Both the position numbers and the translations under genes were made by a program. From an uncultured Elusimicrobia bacterium (lineage in GTDB: Bacteria > Elusimicrobiota > Elusimicrobia > UBA1565 > UBA9628), in contig CAIKVT010000058.1 in NCBI GenBank assembly GCA_903830945.1, forward strand, positions 169,179 to 233,178: a stretch of DNA of 64,000 nucleotides, written 5' to 3'. Under the pieces are notes generated by a model. The model did not search any database. It was not told where the DNA came from and saw nothing but the letters and a program-made list of their open reading frames with translations. This document shows positions 11,004-18,649 of this stretch, in pieces (positions within the stretch are counted from its first letter, which is position 1; every line of letters starts with the position of its first letter).

Positions 11004-12634
11004 CCAGGCCCCAAGACGCAGGGCTCTGGCGCAAGGCCGCGGTCCTGGGCAGCCTCTGGGCCGCTTCAGAGATCGTGCTGGGGAGCTTTATCCATAATGC
11101 CCGGATACCATTGGGCGGCCAGATCCTCACAGGCGTCGGAATCGCGATGCTCGTGGCTGGACATGTTTTATGGCCTGAACGCGGACTCATCTGGAGGGCG
11201 GGACTCATATGCGCCGCAATGAAGTCCGTGTCACCGAGCGCGGTCATCCTGGGACCTATGATCGCGATCTCCATGGAGGGGTTCCTTCTTGAAGCCGGTG
11301 TCCTCCTCGCCGGCGTCAATCCCGTGGGGTATGTCCTGGGCGGCGGCTTGGCCATGTCCTGGGCCCTGTTCCACAAGATAGGCAACATCTTCCTGTTCTA
11401 CGGTCCGGTCACCTGGGCGCTTTATTCCAGGAGCATCGAGCACCTGTGTTCATGGTTAGGCCATCCGTCGGGCAGTCCCTGGACGCCGCTTTTTGTCCTC
11501 TGGGCTGCGCATTTTCTGGGCGGGGGAGCAGTCGCAGCCATCGGCTGGCGCGTCGGTCTACGGAGCGCCGGCGCAGGACCCGCTTTTGCAGCCATGACCT
11601 CGCCAAGGACGCCCCTGTCGCGCCGGGGCCGAACTGTCCGCACTTACTCTCTGACCGCCCTCATTTTTCATGTCCTATTCGTCATAGCCGCTATGAGTGT
11701 CGTAAACACCGCGCCCCTGTGGGCATGCGTCTGTCTGGCAGCTCTCTATGCATGTCTCTGCGTCGCGGGTTATGCGCGCGCGCGGGCGATCATGATCCAT
11801 GTCGGCCTGTGGATCGGAATATTCGTCGTCGCAGCCCTGGCCGGCCTGCTGATGGGCCGATGGGATCCGGGAATACGCATGGGGCTTCGTGCTGTCATGC
11901 TCACATTGGGTTTCTCATGCATCGGGGAGGAATTGTGCAATCCGCTCCTGGTCGCCTGGATGGAGCGCCGTGGCGGAGGCGTTTTCTTTCGCGCTCTGGA
12001 ACAGGCGTTCGAGACCCTTCCCGAAGTCATGGCGGGCCTTCCCTCGGCGCCGGTATTCCTGAAAAATCCCGCAGCCACGCTCAGGGATGCCGTCGCCCGC
12101 GCGCCTACCCTGCTGGAAGGCTTGTCTAGGGGACGCGTGAGCATCATCACCGGTGAGCAGGGTGCAGGAAAATCCTCGAACGTCTCCCGCTTGGCCGATG
12201 ACATCCGACGCGCGGGATCGTCTATCGGCGGGATCCATGCGCCGGGCCTATGGGACGATGGACGGCGTGAAGGTTTCGACATCGTGGACTTGCGCACGGG
12301 AGATCGTCGGCTGCTCTGCCGGCGGCGAGGCCCCGACGACTGGTTAGTTATGGGGCCATTCCGATTTTCTCCTGAAGGGCTTCGCTTTGGCCGGCAGGCG
12401 TTGTCTGACGCTCAAAAACATAACGTGGATGTCCTGTTTGTGGATGAGGTGGGCTATCTGGAACTCCAAGGCCGAGGCTGGGCGGAAGAGCTCGATGTCT
12501 TGGTCCGTGAACGTCGCAAGCCTATGGTTTGGGTGGTCCGGAGCTGTCTGGTGGATGAGATCAAAAAGAGATGGGGCCTGGCGGATGCGCCGGTCTGTGA
12601 AGCCGGGCAGGTGCGAATGGACGCAATCTTGTAG
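11000..12634 (+). CDS. Polytopic membrane domain fused to THEP1-type NTPase
   Basis: 544 residues from the ATG at 11000. Residues about 10-190 form several membrane segments resembling a small-molecule-binding (ECF S-like) module (RIPLGGQILTGVGIAMLVAG, SPSAVILGPMIAISMEGFLL, VGYVLGGGLAMSWALF). A second hydrophobic block lies at about 220-320. The C-terminal part is a P-loop NTPase of the THEP1/COG1618 kind: Walker A GEQGAGKSS at about residue 385 and Walker B VLFVDEVGYLEL near 478. THEP1 enzymes hydrolyse nucleoside triphosphates in vitro; their cellular role is unclear. The fusion suggests NTP-driven transport or gating at the inner membrane, but that is inference. It overlaps the DUF364 gene by four bases. 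Confidence 0.7.
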   Translation: MTRPQDAGLWRKAAVLGSLWAASEIVLGSFIHNARIPLGGQILTGVGIAMLVAGHVLWPERGLIWRAGLICAAMKSVSPSAVILGPMIAISMEGFLLEAGVLLAGVNPVGYVLGGGLAMSWALFHKIGNIFLFYGPVTWALYSRSIEHLCSWLGHPSGSPWTPLFVLWAAHFLGGGAVAAIGWRVGLRSAGAGPAFAAMTSPRTPLSRRGRTVRTYSLTALIFHVLFVIAAMSVVNTAPLWACVCLAALYACLCVAGYARARAIMIHVGLWIGIFVVAALAGLLMGRWDPGIRMGLRAVMLTLGFSCIGEELCNPLLVAWMERRGGGVFFRALEQAFETLPEVMAGLPSAPVFLKNPAATLRDAVARAPTLLEGLSRGRVSIITGEQGAGKSSNVSRLADDIRRAGSSIGGIHAPGLWDDGRREGFDIVDLRTGDRRLLCRRRGPDDWLVMGPFRFSPEGLRFGRQALSDAQKHNVDVLFVDEVGYLELQGRGWAEELDVLVRERRKPMVWVVRSCLVDEIKKRWGLADAPVCEAGQVRMDAIL

Positions 12635-12687
12635 CCGCGCTGTGGACCACGCGCGCTGATCTTCCGACGAGGACGTTTGCCCTATCC

Positions 12688-12711
12688 CGATATATATGCA
12701 AATATATATCG
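12688..12711 (+). promoter_or_regulatory. ModE-box palindrome 2
   Basis: Perfect inverted repeat CGATATAT - 8 bases - ATATATCG, arms identical to palindrome 1, located 36 bases before the receptor ATG. It contains TATAT-ATGCAAA-TATAT, an exact fit to the remembered E. coli ModE consensus TATAT-N7-TAYAT. The A/T-rich core could also supply the -10 element of the receptor promoter, so binding would be expected to repress. Confidence 0.78.
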
Positions 12712-12747
12712 CTATCGCCAGCCACGCAGTCAAAGAGGGGAATCTGC

Positions 12748-14778
12748 ATGAAATCTTCGTTTAAGAGTGCGTGTAAATGTGGGACTGCGGTCATGTGGGC
12801 ACTTTCCCCTGCGCTGGCCATGGCGCAGACCGCTCAGAAGCCGGACGACATAGTGGTGACTGCGACGCGCTACGGGAAATCGCTGGCGGACCTGCCGGCG
12901 CGTGTCACGGTGGTGACCGCGGCGGACCTGCAGCGGCTTGCCATCGAGAAATTGGACGATGCGCTGGCCTACGTCGCCGGCGTGACGACAAACCGCCAGG
13001 ACGGCGCGTATTCCTTCACCTCCGTCGTGTCTTTGCGTGGACTCTCCACGGCCCAGCAGGGGCGGACCTTGGTCCTGTTAGACGGCGTCCCAGTCAACAC
13101 CTCGGCAACTGGCGGCGTCAACTGGAACCGTATTCCCATCGAGATGGTGGAACGCATCGAAGTCTTCAAAGGGCCGGGCTCTTCGATCTACGGCGGCGAT
13201 GCTGTGGGCGGGGTCATCAATATCATCACCCGCAGGCCCCGCCGCAAGGCGGAGGCCTTCGCGGTCGGCGAAGTGGCGTCCTACCAGACCGACAACGAGA
13301 GAGGGATGGTGGCGGCCAGATCTTCTGGGACTGCCTCGGATTTTTATTTACGCGGCTACGGCTATTACGGTCATAGCAAGGGGTATAATTCGACTCCGGA
13401 CGCTTTGAAAACGGACAAGAATACCACTTACACCAACAGGACTTATCAGGAGCACGGCGGAGCTGGGCTGGCCGGCTACGGCTGGAAGATGGGAAGCGCG
13501 GAGTTCGAATATACGAACTCCGATGATTTCCGCCAGGAGGGGACGCGCATTCGGGCGCTTGAAGGCGCGAACCGATGCTATGGGCTAGATACCTACCGGG
13601 TCAGCGGCGAAGGCAAGTTCGGAGAGACGGGTTGGCGTCTGTTGGGCTACCGACAGCAGGAGCTATACCGTCGGCTCCTGGAAAGCCAGAGTGGGACCAC
13701 TTATGCACGCACCGACACCACGGTGGATCGGAGGGACTACAATCTTTCCGGCAGCATCTCTCGTCCCATTTTTTTCGACCAGAAGCTGAGCCTGGGAGGG
13801 GAATTTAAGGCGGGCCGGGTCAACGGCGTGGATCGGACCGGCGCTGTTTCTCTCAATGATGCCGGCAAGATGGATACCTACGCTTTTTATCTACAAGATG
13901 ATGTTTCTCCCGGGGAAGGCTATCCTGCGATCCTGGCCAGCGCGCGCTACGATGCGGCGCGCTTTTATGACGGCTTTTACAGCAATCCCAACTACCCTAC
14001 ATTGACCGGGCCCCTTGCGGCGCAGAATTGGGAGGCTTTGACCTGGAGGGCTTCAGCTCGTCAGAGGCTTGCCGAGAGCTTCAGCGCTTACCTGTCTTAT
14101 TCCCGGGGATTCCGTCAGCCCAGCCTGGAAGATATGGTTCTGAATTTGGTCAAGAGCAGCACTAAATATGTCCAAGCCAATCCGAATCTGGGACCGGAGA
14201 AAATCGATACCTACGAGTTGGGCGCGGATTATGTCCCAGTGCGGGGATTGAAATTATCGCCGAGCCTGTTTTATTCGCGGGGGGTGGATTTCATTTATTC
14301 CGTCCCCACCGGAGTGGCCAAGGTCCTCGGCAGGACCGTGTACCAGAGCCAGAATGTCGCCTCGGTCGATATTTACGGCGTCGAAGCTGAGGCCGCTTAC
14401 GCTGCGGATCCGGCCATGCTTTCCGTCAGCTACACTTTCAATCGATCGCGCATCAGCAGCTGCCGCCAGAACGCGGCGTTGAACGGCAACGATTTGGCCT
14501 ACGCTCCCCAGAACCAAGCCGCGGCCTCTTTAGGCTGGCGTTTTCCATGGCTCAATGCTTCCGCTTCCTGGCGCTATAAAGGAACGCAATTCTCGGATGA
14601 TAACACGTTGAGGGTCAGCCCTTACTCCACGCTGGCTTGCAAGGCGTGGCGGCGCCTAGGCGCGGGGTTAACTGTTTCGGCCGCTCTGGAGAACGCGCTC
14701 GATAAGCGCTATCAGGAGAGCACGACGGACTTGGCTCCAGGCCGTACCGAAAAGGCTGCCTTGACCTGGGAATTCTGA
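12748..14778 (+). CDS. TonB-dependent outer-membrane receptor
   Basis: 676 residues with a signal peptide (cleavage near LAMAQ), a TonB-box-like DDIVVTATR, a plug domain (about 45-150: GVTTNRQDGAYSF, RTLVLLDGVPVN, VERIEVFKGPGSSIYGGDAV, GGVINIITR) and a 22-strand type barrel ending in the canonical aromatic terminal strand (EKAALTWEF). Energised by TonB-ExbBD, which are not in this window. It has a normal leader with AGAGGGG before the ATG. The ligand cannot be read from the sequence; the ModE-type operator points to molybdate, tungstate or a chelate of them. BtuB-like vitamin uptake is the main alternative. Confidence 0.92.
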   Translation: MKSSFKSACKCGTAVMWALSPALAMAQTAQKPDDIVVTATRYGKSLADLPARVTVVTAADLQRLAIEKLDDALAYVAGVTTNRQDGAYSFTSVVSLRGLSTAQQGRTLVLLDGVPVNTSATGGVNWNRIPIEMVERIEVFKGPGSSIYGGDAVGGVINIITRRPRRKAEAFAVGEVASYQTDNERGMVAARSSGTASDFYLRGYGYYGHSKGYNSTPDALKTDKNTTYTNRTYQEHGGAGLAGYGWKMGSAEFEYTNSDDFRQEGTRIRALEGANRCYGLDTYRVSGEGKFGETGWRLLGYRQQELYRRLLESQSGTTYARTDTTVDRRDYNLSGSISRPIFFDQKLSLGGEFKAGRVNGVDRTGAVSLNDAGKMDTYAFYLQDDVSPGEGYPAILASARYDAARFYDGFYSNPNYPTLTGPLAAQNWEALTWRASARQRLAESFSAYLSYSRGFRQPSLEDMVLNLVKSSTKYVQANPNLGPEKIDTYELGADYVPVRGLKLSPSLFYSRGVDFIYSVPTGVAKVLGRTVYQSQNVASVDIYGVEAEAAYAADPAMLSVSYTFNRSRISSCRQNAALNGNDLAYAPQNQAAASLGWRFPWLNASASWRYKGTQFSDDNTLRVSPYSTLACKAWRRLGAGLTVSAALENALDKRYQESTTDLAPGRTEKAALTWEF

Positions 14779-14853
14779 CGCCGGGTCATCTCGACGACGC
14801 CCCGACATCTGATCGGAGTCTGGCAGTCGTGGTTTTTGCTACCATCTGTCTTG

Positions 14854-15204
14854 ATGAAAGTGCGCGTCAAGGTCTGCCTTGCCAACGAGCGCAACGAGCC
14901 TTTCATGGGTATCGGCCTGGTATGGCTCCTGACCCGGATCCACCAGTTCCATTCCATAAGTCAAGCTGCGCAGGACATGGGGATGTCCTATGTCAAAGCG
15001 CATTCCATCCTTAAACATTTAGAACATGGTCTCCGTCGTCCTTTATTGTTCCGTCGCCGGGGAGGCGCCGAGAAAGGAGGCGCGGAACTGACCCCATTCG
15101 CGGAGAGATTCCTGACGCGCTATTCCCGTCACAATGATCGGGTCAGCCGCTACGCCCAGAAGGAGTTCGCCCCCCTGATCAAGAGTTTGCGCAGCCTGCG
15201 GTGA
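14854..15204 (+). CDS. ModE-type winged-helix regulator (DNA-binding domain only)
   Basis: 116 residues from the ATG at 14854. The LysR/ModE-like helix-turn-helix is SISQAAQDMGMSYVKAHSIL and the wing RRRGGAEKGGAELTPFAERF, which is the characteristic ModE pattern of a GG-rich hairpin followed by LT. The C-terminal molybdate-binding TOBE domains of E. coli ModE are absent, as in many stand-alone ModE-N proteins, so either metal sensing is done elsewhere or the short C-terminus suffices. It is the obvious candidate to bind the two palindromes upstream. A TACCAT -10-like element at 14840-14845 would give a near-leaderless mRNA. Confidence 0.82.
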   Translation: MKVRVKVCLANERNEPFMGIGLVWLLTRIHQFHSISQAAQDMGMSYVKAHSILKHLEHGLRRPLLFRRRGGAEKGGAELTPFAERFLTRYSRHNDRVSRYAQKEFAPLIKSLRSLR

Positions 15205-15229
15205 TTTTTCCTTTGAGCCGGGGGCGCGT

Positions 15230-17317
15230 GTGCGTCAGTTGAGGGGGCTTAAAAGCCTTTCCTTCGGCCGTCTGCGAATCGAGACGGTTCTGCCGCTCGC
15301 CGTCGCCCTGATCACCTTCCTTGTTTTCTCAGGCGTCCTCAGAAATGGGTTCGTGAACTGGGACGACAATGTGAATTTCCCGCCGGATTATCACTGCCGC
15401 AGTCTTGGATGGGTGAACTTGCGCTGGATGTTCGCACTGTCGTCAGGGGTCACCTATGACCCACTGGTCATGCTGCTTGTCGCTCTGACATATGCGATAT
15501 GGGGAATGAATCCCCTGGGATACCATCTGGCGGGGATCATGGTGCATGTCGCCGTGGCTGTGGCCCTTTACCATACGACCGTCTGCCTCCTCCGCTCAAC
15601 CGCGCTCATCCGGGATAACGGTTCCGAGGCGGCTTTGCGCTGGTCTGCCGCGGTGGCAACGCTGCTCTTTGCCCTTCATCCGCTCCGAGTGGAAGCCGTG
15701 GCCTGGGCTTCCGGACAGCATCATGCGCTTTCCTCTTTATTTTTTCTGATTTCTATTTGGTCGTACCTCAAATCGCGAGGTCCCCAGGAGACGCATCGAC
15801 GCTGGCTGAGGGCATCGCTCATCAGCTACGCCTTGTGTCTGCTCTCCGGCCCTGTCGGCGTGACGCTGCCCGTCGTCCTGTTGATTTTGGACGCTTATCT
15901 GCCGAAATGTCTGGACGCCGGCACCGGGAAATCCGATCTGTGGGCGAATCTGCGGGAGAAAACCCCCTTTTTCATTATTGCCGCCATGGGATGCCTGGCC
16001 ACAATGAAGATGAGAGCGGAGCATGGGCATTTTGTCACACTCGCCCAGCACGGCGTTGCGCAGCGTCTTGCGCAGGCCCTATTCGGATTGGCCTTTTATC
16101 TCCGGAAGACGCTGGCGCCCTGGGGGCTCTCTCCCCTCTATCCTTTGCCGAGGGTCGATGTTTTGGCTGGGCCGATCCTGTTGAGCGGATCGATCGTGGC
16201 CGCGATCACCGTTGTCGCGCTCGCCGCTCGTCGACGTTGGCCGTCCGGACTTGCTGTTTGGTCCTATTATATCGTCACGCTCACACCGGTCTTGGGGTTC
16301 ACTCAGTTCGGCTTGCAGATCGTCGCTGACCGCTACACCTATTTGTCCTCTTTCGGATTCTCGGTTCTGGCGGCCGGGGCTCTGGCGCGGCTTGGGCAAG
16401 AGAGCGGACGCCGCGCCTGGAGAAATGCGGTCGTTATCGCGGGGATGTTCCTGGGAGCGCTGAGTTGCATGACCTGGCGCGAGATCAAGGTCTGGCGCGA
16501 TCCTGAAAATCTATGGGGACGGGTGCTCGCCTTATACCCTGACTATGCTTTGGCCCACAACAACCTGGCAGTCGCCTTGGCCGCGGAAGGAAAAATAGAT
16601 GAGGCGATCCGGCATTACAATCTCGCGCTGAAAACGAATCCGGACATCGGCCTGGTTCATAACGACCTGGGAGTCGTCTTGGCCGAGCGCGGGCAATTTG
16701 ATGAGGCGATCCGGCATTATAATCTGGCGTTGAAAGCGCAGCCGGACTACGCCGAAGCCCATAACAACCTGGCGTTAGTCCTTGCCAAGCAGGGGAAAAC
16801 GGACGAGGCGGTCGCGCAATATAATCTGGCGCTTCAGGAGTTTCCGGATTACCCCGAAGCCCATTACAACCTGGGGGAACTCTTGGCCAAGCAGGGAAAG
16901 GTGGTCGAGGAGATCCGGCAATTCGAATTGGCGATCCGGGCGCGGTCGGACTATGCCGAGGCTCATAACAATCTGGGGATCGTCTTGTACGAGCAAGGGA
17001 AAATAAACGAGGCTGCATTGCATTTTGACCTGGCCATCCGGGCGCGGCCGGACTATGCCGAAGCCCATAATAACTTGGGCGGGCTTTTGGGCGGACAAGG
17101 CAGAATAGACGAGGCCATCCTGCAATTCGATCTGGCGCTCAAGACGCGGCCGGACTATGCCGATGCCCATAACAATCTGGGCGGAGTCTTGGCTCGGAAA
17201 GGAAAAAAAGACGAGGCGATCCGGCATTTCCGTCGAGCTATCGAGATCGACCCCGGTCACGCGGCGGCTCGCGGCAACCTGGCGCTGCTCCTGAAGGAAT
17301 TCAAGCCGCATCGATAG
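15230..17317 (+). CDS. Membrane protein with C-terminal TPR array
   Basis: 695 residues from the GTG at 15230. The first about 425 residues contain some nine to ten hydrophobic helices with a luminal-type acidic motif NWDDNVNF after the first helix, as in polytopic glycosyltransferases of the GT-C kind and Tmtc-like proteins. From about residue 435 come eight 34-residue TPR units. Such proteins are common in Planctomycetes, Deltaproteobacteria and Elusimicrobia, and their substrates are mostly unknown; protein O-glycosylation is a reasonable guess. It lies 25 bases after the ModE-like gene but is not obviously part of that system. Confidence 0.7.
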   Translation: MRQLRGLKSLSFGRLRIETVLPLAVALITFLVFSGVLRNGFVNWDDNVNFPPDYHCRSLGWVNLRWMFALSSGVTYDPLVMLLVALTYAIWGMNPLGYHLAGIMVHVAVAVALYHTTVCLLRSTALIRDNGSEAALRWSAAVATLLFALHPLRVEAVAWASGQHHALSSLFFLISIWSYLKSRGPQETHRRWLRASLISYALCLLSGPVGVTLPVVLLILDAYLPKCLDAGTGKSDLWANLREKTPFFIIAAMGCLATMKMRAEHGHFVTLAQHGVAQRLAQALFGLAFYLRKTLAPWGLSPLYPLPRVDVLAGPILLSGSIVAAITVVALAARRRWPSGLAVWSYYIVTLTPVLGFTQFGLQIVADRYTYLSSFGFSVLAAGALARLGQESGRRAWRNAVVIAGMFLGALSCMTWREIKVWRDPENLWGRVLALYPDYALAHNNLAVALAAEGKIDEAIRHYNLALKTNPDIGLVHNDLGVVLAERGQFDEAIRHYNLALKAQPDYAEAHNNLALVLAKQGKTDEAVAQYNLALQEFPDYPEAHYNLGELLAKQGKVVEEIRQFELAIRARSDYAEAHNNLGIVLYEQGKINEAALHFDLAIRARPDYAEAHNNLGGLLGGQGRIDEAILQFDLALKTRPDYADAHNNLGGVLARKGKKDEAIRHFRRAIEIDPGHAAARGNLALLLKEFKPHR
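16538..17302 (+). repeat. Eight tandem TPR-encoding repeats (102-bp period)
   Basis: The DNA repeats every 102 bases, encoding units of the form DYAEAHNNLGxxLAxxGK followed by DEAIxxYNLAL. Adjacent copies are similar at the DNA level (for example CCCATAACAACCTGG variants), suggesting recent expansion or gene conversion. Confidence 0.85.
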
Positions 17318-17351
17318 GGCGTTTTGCGGCAGGCGCTTCGACTTGCGTAAC

Positions 17352-17372
17352 CCCCGGAACGGCCCGGGGTTT
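17352..17372 (+). terminator. Possible weak terminator after TPR gene
   Basis: Hairpin CCCCGG - AACGGC - CCGGGG followed only by TTT, 35 bases after the TPR gene stop and just before the murA promoter. The U-tract is short, so termination is uncertain. Confidence 0.35.
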
Positions 17373-17375
17373 ATG

Positions 17376-17381
17376 TATAAT
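17376..17381 (+). promoter_or_regulatory. -10 element of murA
   Basis: TATAAT 14 bases before the murA ATG, predicting a leader of about eight bases. It probably drives murA-folC-ROK-lptD. Confidence 0.6.
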
Positions 17382-17395
17382 TTTCCAGCCAAATC

Positions 17396-18649
17396 ATGGA
17401 CCGCTTCATCATCGACGGCGGCACACCCTTGCGTGGCGATGTGCGCATCAGTGGCTCGAAAAACGCCGCACTCCCCATCCTGATCGCCACCCTCCTCACC
17501 GATGAGTCCTGCGTCATCGAAAATGTCCCCACGCGCCTGCGCGACATCCGCCTGACCTTCCGCGTGCTGGAGGCCATCGGCAAGCGCGTGGACGTCTCCG
17601 GCAGTCGCGTTGTCGTCCACGCGAACAAGCCCCTCAAGACCCGCGCCCCCTACGACCTCGTCAAGCAGATGCGCGCTTCGGTCCTTGTGGCCGGCCCCCT
17701 TCTGTCCCGCTTCGGCTGGGTCCGCGTTCCCATCCCGGGCGGTTGCGCCATCGGCTTGCGGCCCATCGATATCCACATCCAAGGATTTCAAGACCTCGGT
17801 GCCCGCCGCGTCCTCGACCAAGGCGACCTCATCCTCGATTCGCCCCTGCGGCCCGGCCGCGTGCGCTTCAAGTCCCCAAGCGTCGGCGCCACCGAGAACC
17901 TCATGATGGCCGCCGCGGCGTTGGAGGGCACCACCACCATCGTCAACGCGGCCCGCGAGCCCGAGATAGAGGACCTCGCCGGCTTCCTCACCGATATGGG
18001 CGCTAAGGTGACCGGCGCCGGCGGCTCCACCATCGTCGTGCGCGGCGCCCGGCGTCTTAAAGGCGTGAGTCATCGCGTCATCCCGGACCGCATCGAGACC
18101 GGCACTTTCATGCTGGTCGCGGCCGCGACCGGGGGCCGCGTGCGTCTGCTGGGTGTCGAGCCGGCCCAGGTCCACGCCCTCAGCGTGAAGATGCGCGCGG
18201 CCGGGGCAGTGGTGCGCGAAGGCCAGGGGCAGATCGTGGTCTCCATGAAGGGACGGCCTGTTCCGGTGGCGATGGCTACAGCTCCTTATCCGGGTTTCCC
18301 CACCGACCTCCAGGCGCCTTGGATGGCCTGGATGTCGCTGGCCCAAGGCCGCAGCCGGATCAAGGAGACCGTCTTCGAGAACCGTTTCATGCACGCGGCC
18401 GAGCTCGGCCGCATGGGAGCGCGCATAGCGGTCTCGGGCGACACGGGCGTGGTCCAGGGCGTGCCCGCGCTTTCCGGAGCGCCCATCATGGCCTCTGACC
18501 TGCGGGCCGGCGCCGCGCTCCTGGTGGCGGCTCTCGCCGCGCACGGCCGCACCTCGGTAGCGCGCGTTTACCACATAGACCGCGGCTACGAGCGCGTAGA
18601 GATCAAGCTCCGGGCGTTGGGCGCGCGGATCAAGCGCGTCAAGACATGA
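17396..18649 (+). CDS. murA: UDP-N-acetylglucosamine 1-carboxyvinyltransferase
   Basis: First committed step of peptidoglycan synthesis: transfer of enolpyruvate from PEP to UDP-GlcNAc. 417 residues, normal length. The N-terminal LRGDVRISGSKNAALPIL, the active-site loop PGGCAIGLRPIDIH with the fosfomycin-target Cys, and TDLQAPWMAWMSLAQG with the catalytic Asp are all present. Having Cys rather than Asp in the loop predicts fosfomycin sensitivity of the enzyme. It overlaps folC by four bases. Confidence 0.97.
   Translation: MDRFIIDGGTPLRGDVRISGSKNAALPILIATLLTDESCVIENVPTRLRDIRLTFRVLEAIGKRVDVSGSRVVVHANKPLKTRAPYDLVKQMRASVLVAGPLLSRFGWVRVPIPGGCAIGLRPIDIHIQGFQDLGARRVLDQGDLILDSPLRPGRVRFKSPSVGATENLMMAAAALEGTTTIVNAAREPEIEDLAGFLTDMGAKVTGAGGSTIVVRGARRLKGVSHRVIPDRIETGTFMLVAAATGGRVRLLGVEPAQVHALSVKMRAAGAVVREGQGQIVVSMKGRPVPVAMATAPYPGFPTDLQAPWMAWMSLAQGRSRIKETVFENRFMHAAELGRMGARIAVSGDTGVVQGVPALSGAPIMASDLRAGAALLVAALAAHGRTSVARVYHIDRGYERVEIKLRALGARIKRVKT

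Noticed and set aside
12688-12711. Reading the AT-rich palindrome as a Fur box or a simple TA microsatellite
   Set aside because: Arms are bounded by CG/CG and repeated exactly at 10170-10193 with another spacer; the pattern fits ModE better than GATAAT-type Fur sites.
16538-17302. Regularly spaced DNA repeat suggestive of an array
   Set aside because: The 102-base period is in frame and encodes TPR units; it is not a CRISPR array.
16775-18574. 599-codon minus-strand frame over the TPR gene end and murA
   Set aside because: Opposes two well-supported genes and shows no domain; shadow.
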